From the NCBI GenBank assembly GCA_958295665.1, contig OY282559.1:263414057-263478056 (forward strand): a stretch of DNA of 64,000 nt, written 5' to 3'. This document shows positions 12,334 through 22,514 of this stretch, in pieces; position 1 is the first letter of the stretch; every line of letters starts with the position of its first letter. Made by a program: the position numbers and the translations under genes. This DNA is from Tipula vernalis (Eukaryota > Arthropoda > Insecta > Diptera > Tipulidae). Under the pieces are notes generated by a model. The model did not search any database. It saw only the letters and a list, made by a program, of their open reading frames with translations, and had not been told where the DNA came from.

Positions 12334-12489
12334 GTATCATTATGTACGTGTGTGGGATAGAAAAGCGATGCTTCATCCAGGATTAATTGATAAATAAATA
12401 AACCATCCATCATATTCATCCATTAATACCTTCAAAACTATCCAAAATTCTATTACCATCATTATTATACTTTCACATAAAATAAATTG

Positions 12490-12640
12490 TCGTACCCTAA
12501 ATCCAAAAAAAAAAAAAAATCCAAGAGGTACAAAATCCAAATTATTTTATGAATCCAAAAGCGAAAAATCAAACAGGACAACATTCAAATGAGTCCATCA
12601 TCCAAATCAACAAAATCCAAAAATTAGTTTCAGGTCTGTT
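12490..12640 (+). repeat. ATCCAAA-rich simple sequence
   Basis: The motif (A)TCCAAA recurs about ten times between 12,495 and 12,627 with irregular spacing, around a poly(A) run at 12,503-12,519. It reads as degenerate low-complexity repeat, with no coding content. Confidence 0.5.
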
Positions 12641-12889
12641 TGATAATTGGCACGAAGCGGGCAGTGCTTATCAAGGTACATGGTATGAAGCGAATTGACC
12701 CTCATGTACTGTTTATAGGTGTGGAACATTCGCACTGCGATACGCACTGCGTTCACTTTTCATTTTTATTTAATTTTGTTTATTTGAAGTAGGGCATGGA
12801 TAAATTAATCGATTAATCGGAGACTATTAATGCAATTAATCGAAAATTGACGAAAAAAATATGATCCGATTTTAGACAAATTTGACTTG

Positions 12890-13450
12890 TGCGATGGAAA
12901 CGATCTACATAAAATGATTTTTGGATAAAGTTCTGCAATACTGACTATTTCTTAACCGATTTGGAACAGGATTCTAAAATGATTTTTTGATAAAGTCCGG
13001 GAATATGGCCAAATAGGATGGAGCTTGACGATTTCCTTAACCGATATTTGAAATTTTACTTGTTCGTTGGAAATGGGCTTCTAAAATGATTTTTGGATAA
13101 AGTTCTGGGATATGGTTACGGGGATACGGTTTTAGTGAAATTTTACATGTGGCTTGTAAATGGGATTCTAAAATGATTTTTACATAAAGTTATGGAATAT
13201 GGCCAAATAGGATGGAACTCAACTATTAATTAACCGGATTTTAGTGAAATATGGCTTGTGTGTAGGAAATGGGATTCTACAATGAATTTTATATAAAGTT
13301 CTAGAATATGGCGAAGTAGGGTGGAATTTGACTCTTCCTTAACCGGCTAAAATAAAATTCGATACATGCGTTGGAAATTTGATAAATTAATTTCTGGAAT
13401 ATGGCCAATTAGGATGGAACTTGGCTATTTCTTAACCGATTTTTGATCTG
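12890..13450 (+). repeat. Short satellite-like tandem array (unit B)
   Basis: About six imperfect copies of a roughly 80-120-bp unit with recurring blocks GGGATTCTAAAATGA, TTTTTGGATAAAGTTC, GGAATATGGCCAAATAGGAT and CTTAACCGATTTT. The same unit occurs at 26,280-26,395 in this orientation and at 26,690-27,000 inverted. Unit lengths vary by internal deletion. No ORF. Confidence 0.75.
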
Positions 13451-14050
13451 ACCTCAGCAGATAATATACAGGATGACGAATTTTGAATTTCATTTTACTG
13501 AATGTTCTTATTTGAGCTTCGCGTTTTTTTTTTTAAATACAGTATTTCGTTTTTTCTATTCTTGTATTTTGTTTCGCATTATACATGTGTTATGAACAAA
13601 GACCAAAATTTAAATACTTTACAGAATGAATTAACAATCCACATATTCAAAAATTTTTGTATTATGATTTTACTTATTCGCAACGTGATGAATTTGGAAT
13701 TTTTCGATTCATGAATTTCAAAATCCTAAATACAGTATTTCAAAGAACGAATATTCAGTATAATAAACATATAAAGAATGCAATGAAGCTAAAATAAAAG
13801 TACGAACTCCATCGTTATCTTGGTTATTTAAATTTTTATAATATTTAGGTGCGTAAGTACACCATTTGGGGTAAGGTGGGTTAAATGGCCAAGGTGATAG
13901 TTAAATGAATCAGTCCATTTATCTTCCCTCCTAAAACCATATAATGAACAATATTAATTTGTTTGTACTGACAAAGCTGTAAATAGCAGCTTAATCGCAG
14001 ACCCTGCATAAAATATTAGTTCAATTCGTTTTTGTTGATAAAAAAATCTA

Positions 14051-14623
14051 TTATTTTGGTATATACCTAAATCCATCAGTATAATCATAAAATTTGGAGT
14101 AATTTCTTTCATGAGCTATACTCGTATAGGACTGAGAAACAATTTGGGGGTCTTTGAATAGTTGGTTTAGTGTTTCGATAACTGGAATATAATAATAAAA
14201 ACAAGATTTGTGGTGGTTATTTATACCTAATAAAAATTTTATGGGTTTAACGTAATAATCAGATGTCAATTTTTTTGCTCGTTTATAAGTCGTCAGTGAA
14301 TTATCCGAAATTAAATTTATTTGAGGAAGAATTGCCGCTAACACTTTACTTTTCAATTCATTTTGCTCGTTATGCTGACTAAAAATATTATCGATGGATT
14401 CGAGAACATTGGTTTCAAGAAAATTTGAACAAAGTGAAAAATTATCTGCGATTTTGGAAATTATTCGTTCTGGTATATTATGCTCGCTTTTCAAATTAAT
14501 TAGCAATTTTTCAGTAACATTTGGAATATTAATACAATTTGTGCCCTCACGTTCAGGAAACTTTCTAAAATCATTTATAACATTCTCATTCTCTCCCTCA
14601 TGTATCGGTAGCTTCTCGGACAA
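14051..14623 (-). pseudogene. Continuation of the C2H2 ORF
   Basis: 190 codons with no ORF-start logic of its own. Its reading frame extends upstream of the ATG into the preceding ORF, so both are one broken gene. Features are a mostly helical middle, the stretch YYYIPVIETLNQLFKD and the end FYDYTDGFRY. Just before the stop the sequence is TTTAG|GTATAT, a good 5' splice site after GFR, so this may be the end of a first exon with the rest missing or elsewhere. I recall the YIPV-ETL-L and DGS/DGF motifs from transposon-associated proteins but cannot name the superfamily. Confidence 0.55.
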
Positions 14624-14627
14624 AAAG

Positions 14628-15062
14628 TTATTTTCCTTGACGATACTGTAATTTGTTTAACAAGAATTTGACTTTATGAGCACTGTTGATATGGTTTCTG
14701 AAAGTTTTTTCGTTGTAAAATATTTTCAAGCATCCATAAAGGGGACATTTAATATCACAAGTTAGAGAAAGTCGTAAGTGCTTTAATAAATGGTGTAGTA
14801 ATTCTTCTACTACAAAAGTTTTAAAGGAGCCATTTTTAATTTGACATACTAAATTTCTTTGATTATGTGTTAGTTTCTTGGTATTTTTACGATGTATTTT
14901 ATAATAATAAGAAGCAAAACTAACAAATTTAGAATAAGTTTGATTACAATTATTAAATATGCATTTAAACACTACGTTAAATTCATTTTTATGAGATTTT
15001 AAATGGATAAAATATTTTTCTTTATCAATACATGACGCTTCACAAATACCACAAATGAACAT
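14628..15062 (-). pseudogene. C2H2 zinc-finger ORF, N-terminal part
   Basis: 144 codons starting at an ATG with an A-rich (AAACAAAA) context. It shows three zinc-finger-like clusters: CGICEAS...HLKSH near residues 4-26, CIFNNC...H near 34-57, and CPLYGC...HINSAH near 107-130. The ORF ends QYRQGK-stop at about 14,630, but the next frame reads straight on into the ORF at 14,051-14,623, so a one-base frameshift splits the gene. From memory, two or three C2H2 fingers followed by a long helical region occur in proteins spread by DNA transposons in many invertebrates and fishes. A lineage-specific host gene is the alternative. Confidence 0.6.
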
Positions 15063-15206
15063 TTTTGTTTATTGAATCGAATTTAATTGGAAAATACCGG
15101 GCGTTGCAATCATCTGAAATTTATTTTATATTAATTTCTTAAATATTAATTTATATTAATTTCGTTTTATTGTGTCTATAGAAGAACACATAAATCTCGT
15201 AATCTA

Positions 15207-15392
15207 CAGTGGTGTTCAATGAAATAGCACACTATGTAATTTTTTCATTTTTCATAATTGTTTTCTTTATTTGAAGGTTTATATAATAGAAAAAAATGAA
15301 ATTGAATATCATAGAAAATTGATAAATATTTTTTTATTATTAACAATTTCTAAATAAAATCCCCAACTGTGCTATTTCATTGAACACCACTG
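15207..15392. mobile_element. Tc1/mariner-type MITE, 186 bp
   Basis: Perfect 25-bp terminal inverted repeats starting CAGTGGTGTTCAATGAAATA at 15,207 and ending at 15,392, flanked on both sides by TA (15,205-15,206 and 15,393-15,394). The interior is AT-rich and noncoding. TA target and a CAGTGGTG end are typical of Tc1-like elements. Perfect arms suggest a young insertion. It lies about 145 bp upstream of the C2H2 ORF start. Confidence 0.9.
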
Positions 15393-15394
15393 TA

Positions 15395-16200
15395 TATCCG
15401 TTCACCACGTTGACTTCATATATTTTATATGAATAGAAAGAACGATTTTGTGATCTACAGCGATTTTTTTTAATGAACTTTTTGATTTTAAAATAATTTT
15501 TTGAAGAACAAAAGGGATGGTTTAGTTACAAAATGGTTTAAATATAATTATTTATGAATTGTTAACCCAAAAATTGCCGACATTTTTATTTATTTCTATC
15601 AAATTTAACTATGTTCAACCGGGTGAAGGATTAAAACAAACTCCAACCTATTCTCAACACTTTCACTTCAAAAATTATGCACAAAAACTGTTTATAGTTG
15701 TAATGGTCTCACTAAAATTTATCATGTATGTATTTATACTATTTATTTATGGACAAAATTATTATTTAATACATACATACTTGGATATATTTTTTTTCAT
15801 GTTAAATTTTACCACGTCTGATATATTTCGACCACGCTCTTTGAAATATTTCCACACAATGAGATAAACAACTAAACACGAAACGAATGCTTCCGAATAG
15901 TGAACATTTCTTTTTTTAATTTCTTTTCACGTAATTTAGATTAGTCATGGAATTTTACATGAAACTGTAAGTTTTTTAAACTATTATTTCTCTTAATTTT
16001 ATTTTGATGAATGTAATATAATGATTTAGCATGTAACATTTAATGAAGCTCTCACATTTTTACAATGTTATCTGAATTTTACAGGAATCGGTGAATTTTA
16101 CAATACATGAAAAGATAAATACTTTCAAAATGTAATATTCCAATTGACCTTACAAATTACGTTACAAAGGAATTAAATTTGATTGAAAATTCAATTTCGT
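15395..16200. other. No gene seen
   Basis: AT-rich sequence between the MITE and a LINE fragment. The ORF at 15,559-15,867 is hydrophobic low-complexity translation of T-rich DNA with no recognisable motif. Confidence 0.55.
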
Positions 16201-16204
16201 TTTT

Positions 16205-17564
16205 TACTGTGTATGATATAATTGAACATGTGATTAAGAATTGGAAGAATCGCTGGAACACAAAATTTGAGACATTTCAGCGGAATACCATCAGATCCCT
16301 TTGATCCTGACATTAGTGACATCAACCCTCCAATACCTGGTCTTCGTTTAGTTCAGAGAACCTGAATTCATTTGTATTAAATTGTGGTTGAGGGCTACTC
16401 GGTCTAATGCTCTATAAAAGATTACTGTTCTGCACAGTGTTATGATTGGGAACCATATTAAAAACAATGAATTAAGTTTGTCAGGATCAAAATCATTAAG
16501 AAAGACATCGTCATATCTACTCCCAAAACATTCATCTTTGAGGTTTCCCCACAATTCCTTCGAGCTAAGTCCAGTATCTAATTTAGTTTTAACGTAGCTT
16601 TTTCTAGCACCTTTAATCATACCCTTAACCTTTTCGTCATAGAACTTTAATATTGCCTTATTATCCAACGAAGGTACCCTTTCCCATGTGTTATACGCAA
16701 TACTCTAATCTGGATAGTTTTTAATATTCCTTGTCATCCAACGAGGTCCATAATAATTTACCTTTCTGCGATCCGCCATTATCATGATATCTAGTTGGCT
16801 CTTTTTATGGGGTAAATAGATTAAAATGAGTAGTGAGAGCTTTTGGTTTTTTGAAATCCTCACTTAGGGATGATAGTAGTATCTCTAATTCATCGAGTAT
16901 TAAACCTCTAGGGTGGATATAACCTACTCCAATCACCAAGATGATCTTAGTTAAAGCAAGACCCTTAACTTAGATCATCTTGTTATAGAATGTATCACCC
17001 TAAAATCGTCAATAATTTTATTTTTAGCTGTTTTCGCTACATCATTTCTGATATAGAAGGCCACTCCATCACCTCTTCTACCAGACCTATCCTGTCTAAT
17101 AATTTTATATCCCTCAATCATAGCCGATTTGTTACTATAGTGTGATTTGAGCCAATACTCAGTTACCCCAATTATATGGTATTGCCGCTTACGAAAAATA
17201 ACCTACAATTTATCTAACTTACTGGGAATAGAGTTGACATTTAAATGACTACCCTGAGGGTCTCAAAACCAAGCCCATCGGCAAAGCACTGCTTAAGTCC
17301 AGTCATATTTGCGCTGCAAACTGAGAATCCACGCGTTACCAGGACAACAGTGCCCTAAGGCAACGTACAGTTGTTCGCGATTGTTATAAATATCCCCAAA
17401 TGGATCCAAAATCTCCAATCCATGTTGATTTTCTGCTCAATATACGACTCGATACTAGGACACATTTTTTCAAGAATAGAATCGACTAGAAAGTTTTCGT
17501 CCATTTTATGATTCTTTTTAAATTCTTTAAGCACCAGTTCAATTGGAATTTTAGTACATATCAT
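16205..17564 (-). pseudogene. Degenerate LINE fragment: endonuclease to start of RT
   Basis: Read on the minus strand from 17,564. A leader ORF (MICTKIPIELVLK...) is followed by APE endonuclease pieces: SHLNVNSIPSKLDKL near 17,250, GVTEYWLKSHYSNKS near 17,150, then IIRQDRSGRRGDGVAFYIRN near 17,080. A linker follows (ARKSYVKTKLDTGLSSKELW in the ORF 16,348-16,668), then RT motif 0/1 (GSDGIPLKCLKF near 16,290). Translation stops recur. The sequence ends before the RT palm, so it is 3'-truncated as well. The linker and endonuclease look like the CR1/jockey group, related in type to the element at 9-12.4 kb. Confidence 0.7.
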
Positions 17565-17653
17565 TTTTAATATTAAAATAAAAACTTTAATGTTTTATAT
17601 TATTATTTTGAATTTTTTATTAGTCTTCCTTATTGTGATAATATTTTTTAGTT

Positions 17654-17674
17654 AATTTTAAAATCGATTTCGGA
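17654..17674. repeat. Target-site duplication, left copy
   Basis: 21 bp (AATTTTAAAATCGATTTCGG plus A) repeated exactly at 18,529-18,549. The two copies bound an 854-bp insertion. Confidence 0.8.
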
Positions 17675-18528
17675 TAGGGGGCGAGTAGCAGGGACAGCAG
17701 AGACGCAACGATTTCAACACCAACGTCAAGCAACACTACCTACAGTTAGTACAAATTTGGGTGACCGCATGGGAACATGATGATGGAACGAAATCTCGCC
17801 CCCCTCTCACAACCGCCGATGGATAAAATGGTGGAGGGGAATAATAATAGTTGTTTACAGCTTTTCCGAAAAAAAAGAGTTTGCGGTACCAGGAAATTTG
17901 TGTTGTCATTGTGTCCTTATTACAGGTTGGAGCAGTAGAGATGAACTTTAAAAATTGTATTGTCTTGTGTTAAATAAATTACACCAATACCCCCCGCTTT
18001 ACGATATTATTATTTTCCGAAAAATTGGGCGTAAATCGAAATTTCTTGTCGTTTTATTGGAAAATTTCCTAAATCGAGGGATTAGTGTACATCTCACCAA
18101 TCCCTCTATTTTCGAAATTTTCCAATAAAACGACAAGAAATTTCGATTTATGCCCAATTTTTCGGAAAATAATAATATCGTAAAGCGGGGTATTGGTGCT
18201 AAAAAATATATTACTAACAAATTTACTAACTATCAACTACTTAGGTGTCTGGAACCGGGTTGAGTCTTTGTTGCTAACATTCCTTTCCTATCCCCCGATC
18301 TTGTTATATGTAAAAAGGTGTACGACGGCGGCCTGGCCAGGGGCGGATATCACAACTATTAGACTTATGTGGTTTTCGATGTGGCGCCTTTCTTTACGGG
18401 GTTTGGCTTCATGAAGAATGGTGACGTGTTGTGTAACATGGGTATATAGTGGTGGTATTCGCATTTATAATACGGGAGACTTGCTTAATGCTTGATCGTA
18501 CACGCAATCAATCAATCAAATCAAAATC
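17675..18528. mobile_element. 854-bp noncoding retroposon with 21-bp target duplication
   Basis: Flanked by exact 21-bp direct repeats, the hallmark of target-primed (LINE-mediated) insertion. The left end is GC-rich (TAGGGGGCGAGTAGC...), while the right end is a simple (AATC)n/(ATCAAA) run, so the 3' end is on the plus strand. No coding domain. It carries a secondary foldback element at 17,983-18,198. Likely a 5'-truncated LINE 3' end or a SINE-like element; I do not recognise the family. Its target is probably the 3' UTR of the Penelope-like fragment at 18,663-19,323. Confidence 0.65.
17983..18198. mobile_element. Foldback MITE with ~100-bp arms
   Basis: Left arm begins CACCAATACCCCCCGCTTTA, and the right arm ends with its near-exact complement (TAAAGCGGGGTATTGGTG, ending at 18,198). 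The arms run about 98-104 bp each and are separated by only about 15-20 bp, so the whole unit can form one long hairpin. Differences between arms are a 2-bp indel and a few substitutions. A pogo- or Tc1-like MITE is possible from the end sequence, but no clear target duplication was found. Confidence 0.75.
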
Positions 18529-18662
18529 AATTTTAAAATCGATTTCGGAAATAATTCCTTCATCAGTTTATATAATACTATTACATTTTCTTAAAATTAC
18601 ATTTATATTTATACTATATCTAGGTGTTTATGTAAGGCTCCTCCTTTCTGTGTTTTGTATTA

Positions 18663-19323
18663 CTAAGTCATAAATTCTATTTGTTTTTGTGTTAATTTTG
18701 TCGTTGAGTAAATTACTATTGTTTTTTGTTTGTATATTTCAAGTTCTTCGAGTCTATCTAATTTCCGTCCTTTTTTAGCTCTATGCAGGATTGTCAAATT
18801 TGTATTAATGTCTGTGTATTTGTGGTTTTTTGTTTTTAAATGGAGGGCATAGTTTGATTTTGTTTCTTTTTTATTAATGTCGTTGATATGTTCTTTGTAC
18901 CTTGTTTCAAATTTTCTACCAGTCTAGCCGATGTAATATTTGGGGCAGTCATCACATGACAGTTTGTATACACCTGTGTCGATTACTGGAGTATTGTTTA
19001 GATTTTTGAGTTTTTGTTCTAATTTATTGCTGTTTTTGTATGCTGCTATATATCCAAATTTGGATGTGTTTTCTGTATTGCTTTATGAGTTGTTCTATTA
19101 TAATCTACGCTGATGTATTTTACGTCTTTATTATTGTCCTGTTTTTGCAAAGTGGTTAGTTGTTGTACGTTGTTTTTTGCTAAGTTTCTTTTATTGATTT
19201 GCTCTTTTAATGATGGGTTGTATCCGTTTCTTCTAGCTATGTATTTTATTGTATTAAGTTCTTCTTCGTAATCTATTTTGCTCATTGGTATGTTATTCAG
19301 TCTGGTGATCATATGATTCTTTC
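18663..19323 (-). pseudogene. Penelope-like element C terminus with GIY-YIG domain
   Basis: Minus-strand translation gives the RT-endonuclease linker (MITRLNNIPMSKIDYEEEL, then IKYIARRNGYNPSL) in the ORF 19,046-19,375. After a frameshift it gives FGYIAAYKNSNKLEQKL and a GIY-YIG-like nuclease core (GVYKLSCDDCPKYYIG, then TGRKFETRYKEHI). Gln in the usual GQTGR motif is replaced by TAG at 18,924-18,926. The domain ends LEELEIYKQ and a TAG at 18,663-18,665. This layout (linker, CCHH-like DDC cluster, YYIG, R...EH) is what I know from Penelope-like elements in arthropods. The RT itself is missing; an unrelated LINE RNase H abuts it at about 19,325. Confidence 0.72.
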
Positions 19324-20160
19324 CTAACCATCTGCTATGGTATTTCCTTTTAAGCCACAGTGACCCGGGAACCAATTAATGACAAAATTTTTAATTTGAT
19401 TATGGCCGGCAGTGTCAATAATTTGATTTTCATAGTGTCTATTTGTATCATGTAATAGAGCCGTTTTTAAGGAAATACAAGAGCTTTGAGAGTCTGTAAT
19501 AATGATAATATTATTGTTTTTGATAATTAATGATACGGTAATTCCAATTTTGATAGCAATGGTTTCAATATTTTTAATATCAGTAAGGTTATTTAGTTGA
19601 ATGGCAAATTTCCAATTTTTATCCTCAACGAAAATTCCAATTCCGGCTTTATTGTTAATTATGGAGCCATCTGTGAAAATTTTTGCAAAGTTATTATATT
19701 TATTCATTTCAGCCATAGATAACGCATATTGTTCAGAATGGTTTAAAAGATTTTTGTTTGTGATTCCTTCAATATTTGTTATAATGCTAAAATTATTGGG
19801 AGAAATTTGTTTTTTGTGAAATGGTTTAATTTTAGAAAGAAAAGAATAGTTATAATATAAGTCATTAAATTTAGGAAGAGATCTATTGCATTTAATGTCG
19901 ATACCGATTTTGGAATTATTATATAGATATTTTGTAATATAAATTAATAATTTTTTAATAAAATCCAGATCTGAAGATGTTTCTAGGGATTCAGATAAGA
20001 TAGCCGGAATCGGAGTAGTTCTTAAGAAGCCTAAACAAGCTCTCAGACAAGCATTTTTAATAGATTGACAGATTTTAAGATCTTTTTTATATTTAGTATC
20101 TGTAAAAATATATGTATATTCAAGTTTTGATTTAACGATTACTTTAAAAATATTGATCAT
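19324..20160 (-). pseudogene. I-type LINE ORF2: RT tail and RNase H
   Basis: 278 codons. The first half is the RT C-terminal region (YTYIFTDTKYKKDL, ACLRACLGFLRTTPI). RNase H follows with FAKIFTDGSI (Asp 1), NIETIAIKIGI (Glu), IIITDSQSSCISLK (Asp 2) and FPGHCGLKGNTIAD (last Asp at 19,330-19,332). All four catalytic carboxylates are present. One codon after the last Asp the sequence switches to Penelope-like linker, giving an immediate stop, so about 80-100 C-terminal residues are missing. Confidence 0.82.
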
Positions 20161-20320
20161 TGTTTCAGGATTTACACCTCCATTGAAATGAGTGAGTGTT
20201 TTAAGTAAGTTAATGGAATTGGAAATATTTGCTTTTAAGTTTGTGTAATGATTTGATAATGAAAGTCTGTTAGTTAAAGTTGTACCCAGTATTTTGGTAG
20301 TTAATCTTTCTTTTATATAG

Positions 20321-21210
20321 TTAGATATTATTAATTTTTAAATTTAGAGATTTGGAATTATTTTTATTAGTGAATAGTCTTAAAAAGTGAGATTTATCAG
20401 TGTTAATTTGTAATTTTAAAGATTGTAATTTATCCGCTAATGAGAGTAAAGTGGAATCTGTTATTAATTGTAAGTTATCATGATTATCGGCTGAAATTAC
20501 AATACAAATATCATCGACAATTTTTGTATATGAGTTATTAATGTCGTGTAAAGAAGTGGTATAGATATTAAAAAGGGTAGGACTCAAACAGCTACCTTGA
20601 GGAATGCCTTTATTAGTGTAGTGGGTAGAAGCTTGATTGATATTTTGAATCGAAATAATAGTTCTATTTGTAAAAAATTGAGAGATCCAATGTGTAATGT
20701 TATTAGAGAAATTGAGATTTTTAAAGATGTTTAATAAAATATTTTTATCTACATTATCAAAAGCTTTGGAGATGTCAATGTTAACTAAAACAATTTTTTT
20801 GTTTTGCTGTTTGAGGGAGTTGATGAAATTAAACATTTCAACAAAATAATCAGTGATACTATTGTTTTTTCTAAAACAAAAATTGTAATAGTTAAGAATA
20901 TTATTGTAGGTTAAATGATCATTAATTCGTTTTAAGATGAGTCGTGAGAAGATTTTTGAGAAAATAGACGGTAGTTAATAATGTTTCTATCATCTCTTCC
21001 CTTTTTCAAAATGGCAATTGTATATGATGTTTTCCATTTTGTAGGGTAAATCTGATTTTGCCAGATGTTATAAAAATAATTTGTAATAATATTGATTAGG
21101 TTAAGATTAGTGGAAACTAATTGTTTAATGATTTTATATGAGATTTTATCATATCCTGGAGCAGTATTATTGGAGTTTTTAATAATGTCAAGAATTTCAG
21201 TGTTTTTCAA
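20321..21210 (-). pseudogene. I-type LINE ORF2: reverse transcriptase
   Basis: Two ORFs in different frames (20,932-21,210 and 20,321-20,836). The first has NTAPGYDKISYKIIKQL and KWKTSYTIAILKKGRD. The second has VLVNIDISKAFDNVDKNIL (catalytic Asp), YTNKGIPQGSCLSPTLFNIY, and IVDD at 20,510-20,518 in place of the usual Y/F-A-D-D. The pair of Asp residues survives but Ala is Val and the aromatic is Ile. The conserved PI-LL stretch between the ORFs is covered by a frameshift near 20,930. RT function is lost. Confidence 0.8.
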
Positions 21211-21281
21211 TTCCGCAGGATTAGTATTAGAGTTGAGGTTATTATTTGTTTTGGGATCAATTCTCCATGCGAGTTTTTCAA

Positions 21282-21656
21282 TTAAATTGTTTGAACACGA
21301 AAAATGTCCAGTGCTGCAGAATTATTTCTGAAAAGATCTTGTCTTGTGTGAGAGCCGTCATTCAATAAAAAGATATTATTAGCAGTGATTATATCTGCAA
21401 TCTTATCGCCCACCCTGTCATAAGTAGGGGTCAATGAACTATCCCAAAGACTATTATGAATATTTATGTCTCTCGCTATTAAACAGTTATCTAGATTCTG
21501 AGTAATAAGATGTTCAAATTCGTTAATGATATCCTGAGGTCTATTAACAGATTTATTATAAAAAGATAAGATATTAAATTCAATGTTTTTAAATTTGAGG
21601 TTAATTTTGAAAGCTTGAAAACGGATATAATGAAAATTAGAAAGATTACACAACAA
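21282..21656 (-). pseudogene. I-type LINE ORF2: endonuclease C-terminal half
   Basis: 124 codons. NIEFNILSFYNKS, then LDNCLIARDINIHNSLWDS (GDFN motif changed to ARDIN, so catalytic spacing is kept but Gly/Phe/Asn are altered), DKIADIITANNIFLLNDGS and TRQD...SALDI follow the normal order of an APE domain. The section that should carry the GGVAI motif, roughly 25-40 residues, is missing between the piece ending at 22,467 and this one. That loss is independent of the jockey insertion. Confidence 0.7.
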
Positions 21657-22466
21657 AAAGATGGAGAATAAAACTAAATGAAGCTAAATCAGTTCACATC
21701 AACTTTACAAACAGACGAATCGAACATATTCCGATTACCATAAATCGGGAAATAATACCGCATGCGAACACAGCTAAGTATCTCGGCATGACCCTGGATG
21801 CTAAACTACGATGGAAAGCACACGTCAAGAAGAAAAGTGAAGAATTAAGACTTAAATACAGAAAAATGTATTGGCTGATGGGAAGGAACTCTTCTTTATC
21901 AACATACAACAAGCTTCTACTTTATAAGCAAATATTGAAACCGATTTGGACTTATGGTATTCAGCTTTGGGGTTGTACCAAACAGAGCAACGTAAATATC
22001 ATCCAAAGATTTCAGAATATGGTATTAAGGAACATCGTTGATGCACCTTGGTATGTTAGGAACAATGACCTTCATAGGGACCTTAAAATGAACCTCATCT
22101 TAAATGAAATCCAGGAAAAAGCACGGAGACATGAAGAAAGGCTCCGCCAACATGTGAACATTGAGGCAACTCAGCTCCTAAGCATCACGAATTTAGTTCG
22201 CAGACTTAAAAGAACCAAACCTTTTGAGCTGGTGTGATTGTTAGTTTAAGCAGCATTATGCTGATCTAAAATCCACAACAAAGATGTGGTTTACATCAAT
22301 TTACCAAACACTATGGAATGCCAATGGGAAGAAGCCATAGATTAATTTAAGTTAGTAAATTAAGTCAGAAACAAATTGCTAATTAGTCCAGGAGACTAGA
22401 TTGTAATTACATAAAATAAATAAATAAAATTTATTTTAAATTAAAAAAAAAAAAAAAAAAAAAAAA
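21653..22466 (+). mobile_element. 5'-truncated jockey LINE copy with A-tail
   Basis: Starts within the RT C-terminal domain (RWRIKLNEAKSVHINF, then AKYLGMTLDAKLRWKAH). Runs in one frame through YGIQLWGCTKQSNVN, NAPW-type DAPWYVRNNDLHRDL and RRLKRTKPFELV to TGA at 22,235-22,237, followed by a 3' UTR of about 205 bp, AATAAA signals near 22,415-22,430 and 24 A at 22,443-22,466. The coding part is undamaged, so it is young. It lies opposite to and inside the I-type LINE endonuclease. Imperfect flanking repeats (AATCTT..TAA, read on the minus strand) are consistent with a target duplication of about 11 bp. Confidence 0.88.
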
Positions 22467-22514
22467 GTTAATAAGATTGTAATTGTTAAAAATTAAATTG
22501 CTATTTGGACTTGT

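Larger units (their letters stand above)
9017..12406 (+). mobile_element. CR1/jockey-group LINE, degenerate
   Basis: Order is ORF1, APE-type endonuclease, reverse transcriptase, C-terminal domain, a T-rich 3' UTR and a terminal (GATA/AATA)-type simple repeat near 12,390-12,406. The arrangement and RT motifs fit the CR1/jockey side of non-LTR retrotransposons. There is no RNase H domain. ORF1 is truncated by frameshift, endonuclease is split across frames, and RT is followed by a frameshift at about 11,690. The 5' end and target duplications are not defined. It is inactive but only moderately decayed. Confidence 0.85.

Noticed and set aside
12890..13450. CRISPR-like array
   Set aside because: Units are 80-120 bp, imperfect and without short constant repeats alternating with spacers. 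The context is eukaryotic repeat DNA.
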